Positions 20,643-23,574 of a DNA stretch of 23,574 nucleotides are shown piece by piece. The position numbers were made by a program, and so were the translations under genes. The DNA lies in NCBI GenBank assembly GCA_050181295.1, contig JBFXDI010000059.1:1-23574 (forward strand). Direction: 5' to 3'. This DNA is from JBFXDI01 sp050181295. GTDB taxonomy: Bacteria > Pseudomonadota > Alphaproteobacteria > Rhizobiales > Aestuariivirgaceae. Position 1 is the first letter of the stretch. Each line of letters starts with the position of its first letter. The notes beneath the pieces are model-generated. The model saw only the letters and a list, made by a program, of their open reading frames with translations, had not been told where the DNA came from and did not search any database.

Positions 20643-23132
20643 CTAGGCGGCAATCTCTTTGGCGAGCGCCCTGACCTTCAGCCGGCCGGGCTGGAGCTGC
20701 GTCACCGTCACCTTCCCCTCCTGCGTCCAGCCGCGGAAGCCTTCCAGGCGCTTCCGCCCCGAGAAGGGGCGATCCTGTGGCGTGCTGTCGAGGGGCGTGC
20801 TCTCGTCGTTGAAGTTCATGAGCGGCACGTCATAGGCGGCCCCGCCGTTGGCCGCGATCGCCACGCTGGTCGTGTCGAGGAGCGAGAGGGTGACGGCCAG
20901 CACGCGCTTCAGCTTCGGCGCCGGCCGGCGCGTCTCGTCCTCGAGGAAGAAGGCGACGTCGGTTGCGAAGGGCGCCCGCCAGTAGCCGGCGGATGCGCTC
21001 TCCACCGGCTCCTCCAGCGTGATCGTTCCCCCCGCCACCTCGTAAGTTCCCTTGAACTCCCCGTCCGCCATCACATGCAGCGTCTGGCCGTTGTAGGCGG
21101 AAAGCCCTGTGAGCGTGGTTTGCGGCGGGTCGAACGCGAAGCCCGTGGCGCTGTCGAGGAAGGCGAGATCGTCCATCTCCTCGCTCACGATCCGCGTGGC
21201 GCCGGCGACGGTCCTCTCGCAGCCGAACCACACCTGGTCGGTGCCGGTCACATAGACGTCGCGGAAGAAGCCTTGCGTCGTCCGGTGCGGCATGAAGCCC
21301 GAGACGTCCTGCGTGCGCATGGAGGTGATGGTGACGAGCGAGCCGTCCTCGTTCACGATCAGGATGAGGTCGGCCGCGTTCCGCCCCGTCGCGCGCCGGA
21401 GCGCGATAGCCACCGGCTGGTCGATGAGGATCGAGGAGAGGACGCCCGCATTGTCGGCGACGTAGTTGCCCTCGAGCTCCGAATAGGCGAGCTGGCGGAT
21501 GGCCTTGCCGCCCCGTTCCACGTAGTAGACGGCGTTCTCCGACGAGATGGGGCGGACACCCGGGTCAATGCCCGGCACGTCGGCCTTCCGGAGATCCGGG
21601 GTCTCGGTGGCGTCGATCTTCGAGGCGGCCTGATACCAGACACGGCTGTCGGTGAAGAAGATGATGGTGCGGCCGATCTGGATGTCGCGCACGGTGCTTT
21701 CGTCGTCGTCGTCGATGTCGGCGAGGATGGCGGCCGCGGCGCCCTGGCGCGTCACGTCGAGATTGAAGGGGTCCCCTGTGATGGACCAGAGATAGGAGCC
21801 GGGGCGGCTCTTGAACCCCGCGAGCACCAGGCGGCCTTGCGCATATTGGCCGACCGCCGGCCAGCCGCGCGCCGCCGACATGACGTCCTCGCCCGCGAGC
21901 TTGCCCTTCTGCGTGGTGCGCACGGTGACGATGCCGTCGTCATTGAGGGCGCGGCCTTCCATGGTGATCCATTCGCGGGATGCATTGTCGCCGCCCGTGA
22001 ACTCCACTTCCCAGGTGGTGCCCGAGATATGGGTGACGGTGAGGCCGGCCTCCACGTTGGGGAGCGCCTCGAGCGCCGCCTGGATGGAGGCCGAGGTGAC
22101 GGAGGCCGTGCCGTCCCGGGTGATGGCGGCGGTGATCTCGCCCTCGAGCTGCAGCTCGAAGTCCTCGAGCGCCCCGATCGAATAGAGGGTGATGCGCTGC
22201 TTGGCGTTGACGCCGTTCACATAGACCCCGCCATAGTCGACGATCGGCACGTTCATGAAGGGCGCGTCGTCGAAGTTCCACTCGGTGTCGCTGCCCTGCC
22301 GCACCAGCCGCTGCGGCTTCATGTCCTGATGGAAGAAGAGCACGGTGTCGTAGGCCGGCGCGTGCTTGACGCGCGCCAGCATGTCGGACGTGGCGGGAAA
22401 GTGGACGGCGGCCTGCCACACGCCGTCCTTGAAGATGTCGAGATTGCCGTCCGTCGCCTCGAGGCCGAAGCGCTGCCCGCTGTCGCCCTCGCGGTTGTAG
22501 CGGAAGCCCTTCTTGGCGGAGAGCGTGGCCGTCTCGGTGAAGGCGCGAATGGAGCCGACGGTGATGGCGCCCGGCCCGGCGCCGCCGAGGATGGCGAGCC
22601 GCCACTGCTGCGCTGTGACCATTCCGGCCTGCGGGGCGCGCGCGAAGCGGCGCGAGCGCTCCACCGTGCGCAGATCGAAGGGGCCGGCGAAGGTATGCCA
22701 GGTCGCATCTACGAGATACTGCAGCACCACCGCCTGCGCCGCCGCCGCCGTGCCGGCCTTGAAGCCGAGCACGTCGAAGCAGGCAATGGCCCTGGGCGTC
22801 CCGAAGTTGATCGAGAACACCACGAAGGGGTTGGCGTTGACGGCCGAGGTGGTGAAGGCCGTCGTGAGGTCCGGGTCGACCAGGTTGGCGATGGTGCCGC
22901 CGTTTCCGGCCGTCACCAGTCCGGCGGTGATTTCCACTGGCACGATCGCGCGCCGGAGCACGTGGCGGCGCTGCGTGCCGCCCCGATCGTAGTAGCCGCC
23001 CTGCGGATAGCAGATCATGTTGACGGCATCCGAGAGCGAGCCCGGCACGAACTTCGTGTCGCGCCGCTCCGCCATGAGGGGGTCGAGCACGCCGTAGGTG
23101 TGGGCGGACTGATGGTTCCAGATCTTCACCAT
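20643..23132 (-). CDS. Tail nozzle (T7 gp12-like tubular protein B)
   Basis: This 829-aa protein starts at ATG 23132, overlapping the upstream gene by 7 bp; the longer frame to 23420 lies inside that gene and is rejected. It begins VKIWNHQSAHTYGVLDPLMAERRD, followed by SLSDAVNMICYPQGGYYDRGG, an opening common to podovirus nozzle proteins. Beta-propeller-like strands are spread through it (DPGVRPISSENAVYYVERGG, ADLILIVNEDGSLVTITSM). It would form the hexameric tube below the adaptor, through which DNA passes. The next gene starts 11 bp after its TAG. Function is assigned from family resemblance and gene order. Confidence 0.75.
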   Translation of the reverse strand: MVKIWNHQSAHTYGVLDPLMAERRDTKFVPGSLSDAVNMICYPQGGYYDRGGTQRRHVLRRAIVPVEITAGLVTAGNGGTIANLVDPDLTTAFTTSAVNANPFVVFSINFGTPRAIACFDVLGFKAGTAAAAQAVVLQYLVDATWHTFAGPFDLRTVERSRRFARAPQAGMVTAQQWRLAILGGAGPGAITVGSIRAFTETATLSAKKGFRYNREGDSGQRFGLEATDGNLDIFKDGVWQAAVHFPATSDMLARVKHAPAYDTVLFFHQDMKPQRLVRQGSDTEWNFDDAPFMNVPIVDYGGVYVNGVNAKQRITLYSIGALEDFELQLEGEITAAITRDGTASVTSASIQAALEALPNVEAGLTVTHISGTTWEVEFTGGDNASREWITMEGRALNDDGIVTVRTTQKGKLAGEDVMSAARGWPAVGQYAQGRLVLAGFKSRPGSYLWSITGDPFNLDVTRQGAAAAILADIDDDDESTVRDIQIGRTIIFFTDSRVWYQAASKIDATETPDLRKADVPGIDPGVRPISSENAVYYVERGGKAIRQLAYSELEGNYVADNAGVLSSILIDQPVAIALRRATGRNAADLILIVNEDGSLVTITSMRTQDVSGFMPHRTTQGFFRDVYVTGTDQVWFGCERTVAGATRIVSEEMDDLAFLDSATGFAFDPPQTTLTGLSAYNGQTLHVMADGEFKGTYEVAGGTITLEEPVESASAGYWRAPFATDVAFFLEDETRRPAPKLKRVLAVTLSLLDTTSVAIAANGGAAYDVPLMNFNDESTPLDSTPQDRPFSGRKRLEGFRGWTQEGKVTVTQLQPGRLKVRALAKEIAA

Positions 23133-23574
23133 CCGGCGCGCGCGTCCTCTTCGCTCCAGCGCGCCGAGATGATAGGATTTCGCCCGCCGTCGGGCTCGCC
23201 CGCGGCCTGCGCCTGGGCGTCGAGCGAACAGGCCTCGGAGAAGAGGCCTCCCTGGCCGCGCAACTGCGGCGAGCCGAACAGCGACTCGTGCAGAAGCTGC
23301 GCGAGCTTCAGATCCTCGCGCACCGACATGGCGAAGGTCGACTTGCAGGCGAGTACCACCACGTCCTCGAAATAGCCGGGCCAGTAGGTCACCGGCGGCA
23401 CATAGGAATAATCCGCCCACAGGCGCTCAGACGTCGCGAGCACGGTCGCGCCGGAGAGCTCGAAGCGGGTGAGAGGGCGCGTGCCCTCGGCAGCGTCGGG
23501 ATAGTAGGCGCGCGGCAGGCAGGTGCGGTTGGAGGGCAACACGAAGGCATATTTCCAGCCGCGAAGAGGGGCGT
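23126..23574 (-). CDS. Partial tail adaptor (T7 gp11-like tubular protein A)
   Basis: The frame is open to the window edge, so the N-terminus is missing; about 148 residues are visible. It reads GWKYAFVLPSNRTCLPRAYY at the start. FELSGATVLATSERLWADYSY and PPVTYWPGYFEDVVVLACKSTFA follow. This is the pattern of podovirus tail tubular A/gatekeeper adaptors: YALP-DCL, a predicted TD/WADY strand, then a helix rich in LA. These proteins form the 12-fold ring linking portal to nozzle. A GTG at 23542 is not a likely start because the conserved part begins upstream of it. It overlaps the nozzle start by 7 bp. Confidence 0.7.
   Translation of the reverse strand, partial: APLRGWKYAFVLPSNRTCLPRAYYPDAAEGTRPLTRFELSGATVLATSERLWADYSYVPPVTYWPGYFEDVVVLACKSTFAMSVREDLKLAQLLHESLFGSPQLRGQGGLFSEACSLDAQAQAAGEPDGGRNPIISARWSEEDARAGW

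Noticed and set aside
21075..23375. Rightward open frame of 766 codons opposite the nozzle gene
   Set aside because: It is antisense to a family-recognisable nozzle protein, has no ribosome site, and is biased to Asp, Gly, His and Arg.

Overview
The window is part of a temperate podovirus (T7-like tail, tyrosine integrase). It is most likely from a high-GC alphaproteobacterium of the Rhizobiales type. That host guess rests on base composition, the S24-like repressor family, the integrase subfamily and the DUF2158 and spanin families; no host gene is visible. Both ends are cut inside phage genes: a regulator at the left edge and a gp11-like tail adaptor at the right edge.

Layout. (1) Immunity block, 1-1406. 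A leftward HTH gene runs off the left edge. It is followed by a rightward S24-like repressor (232-816) and, convergent with it, a coiled-coil/two-TM membrane protein (813-1295). The block is bracketed by two palindromic operators that share the core ATGCATTAATGCAT (99-112 and 1383-1406). A near-perfect parS (ParB-binding) sequence lies at 1356-1371 between two divergent promoters. (2) Rightward early genes, 1439-5354. A tightly overlapping set (HTH/excisionase-like, zinc-finger-like, unknown, two-TM protein) ends in an intrinsic terminator. Then come four small accessory genes (DUF2158, zinc-ribbon-like, two unknowns), the integrase and a small membrane protein. (3) A 193-bp non-coding strip (5355-5547) with clustered GTTAAC motifs and an exact IHF consensus, a candidate attP. 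(4) Leftward late genes, 23574 down to 5548. In transcription order: gp11-like adaptor, gp12-like nozzle, gp14-like protein, three large ejection proteins (the first with a lytic transglycosylase), a rightward accessory 'moron' gene interrupting the series, a tail fibre with an SGNH hydrolase, a lectin-like tail protein, and a lysis cassette (TM protein, CHAP-type endolysin with a C-terminal membrane hairpin, i-spanin, o-spanin, two further membrane proteins).

Reading it as a system: the repressor probably occupies both operators to silence the left and right early transcripts. The integrase acts at the adjacent attP. The late operon builds the tail and ejection apparatus and lyses the cell. 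Phage genes flank the candidate attP on both sides, so the sequence probably comes from circular or virion DNA, or the real att site lies elsewhere. The least explained features are the parS site with no visible ParAB, the membrane protein beside it, and the opposite-strand moron gene.
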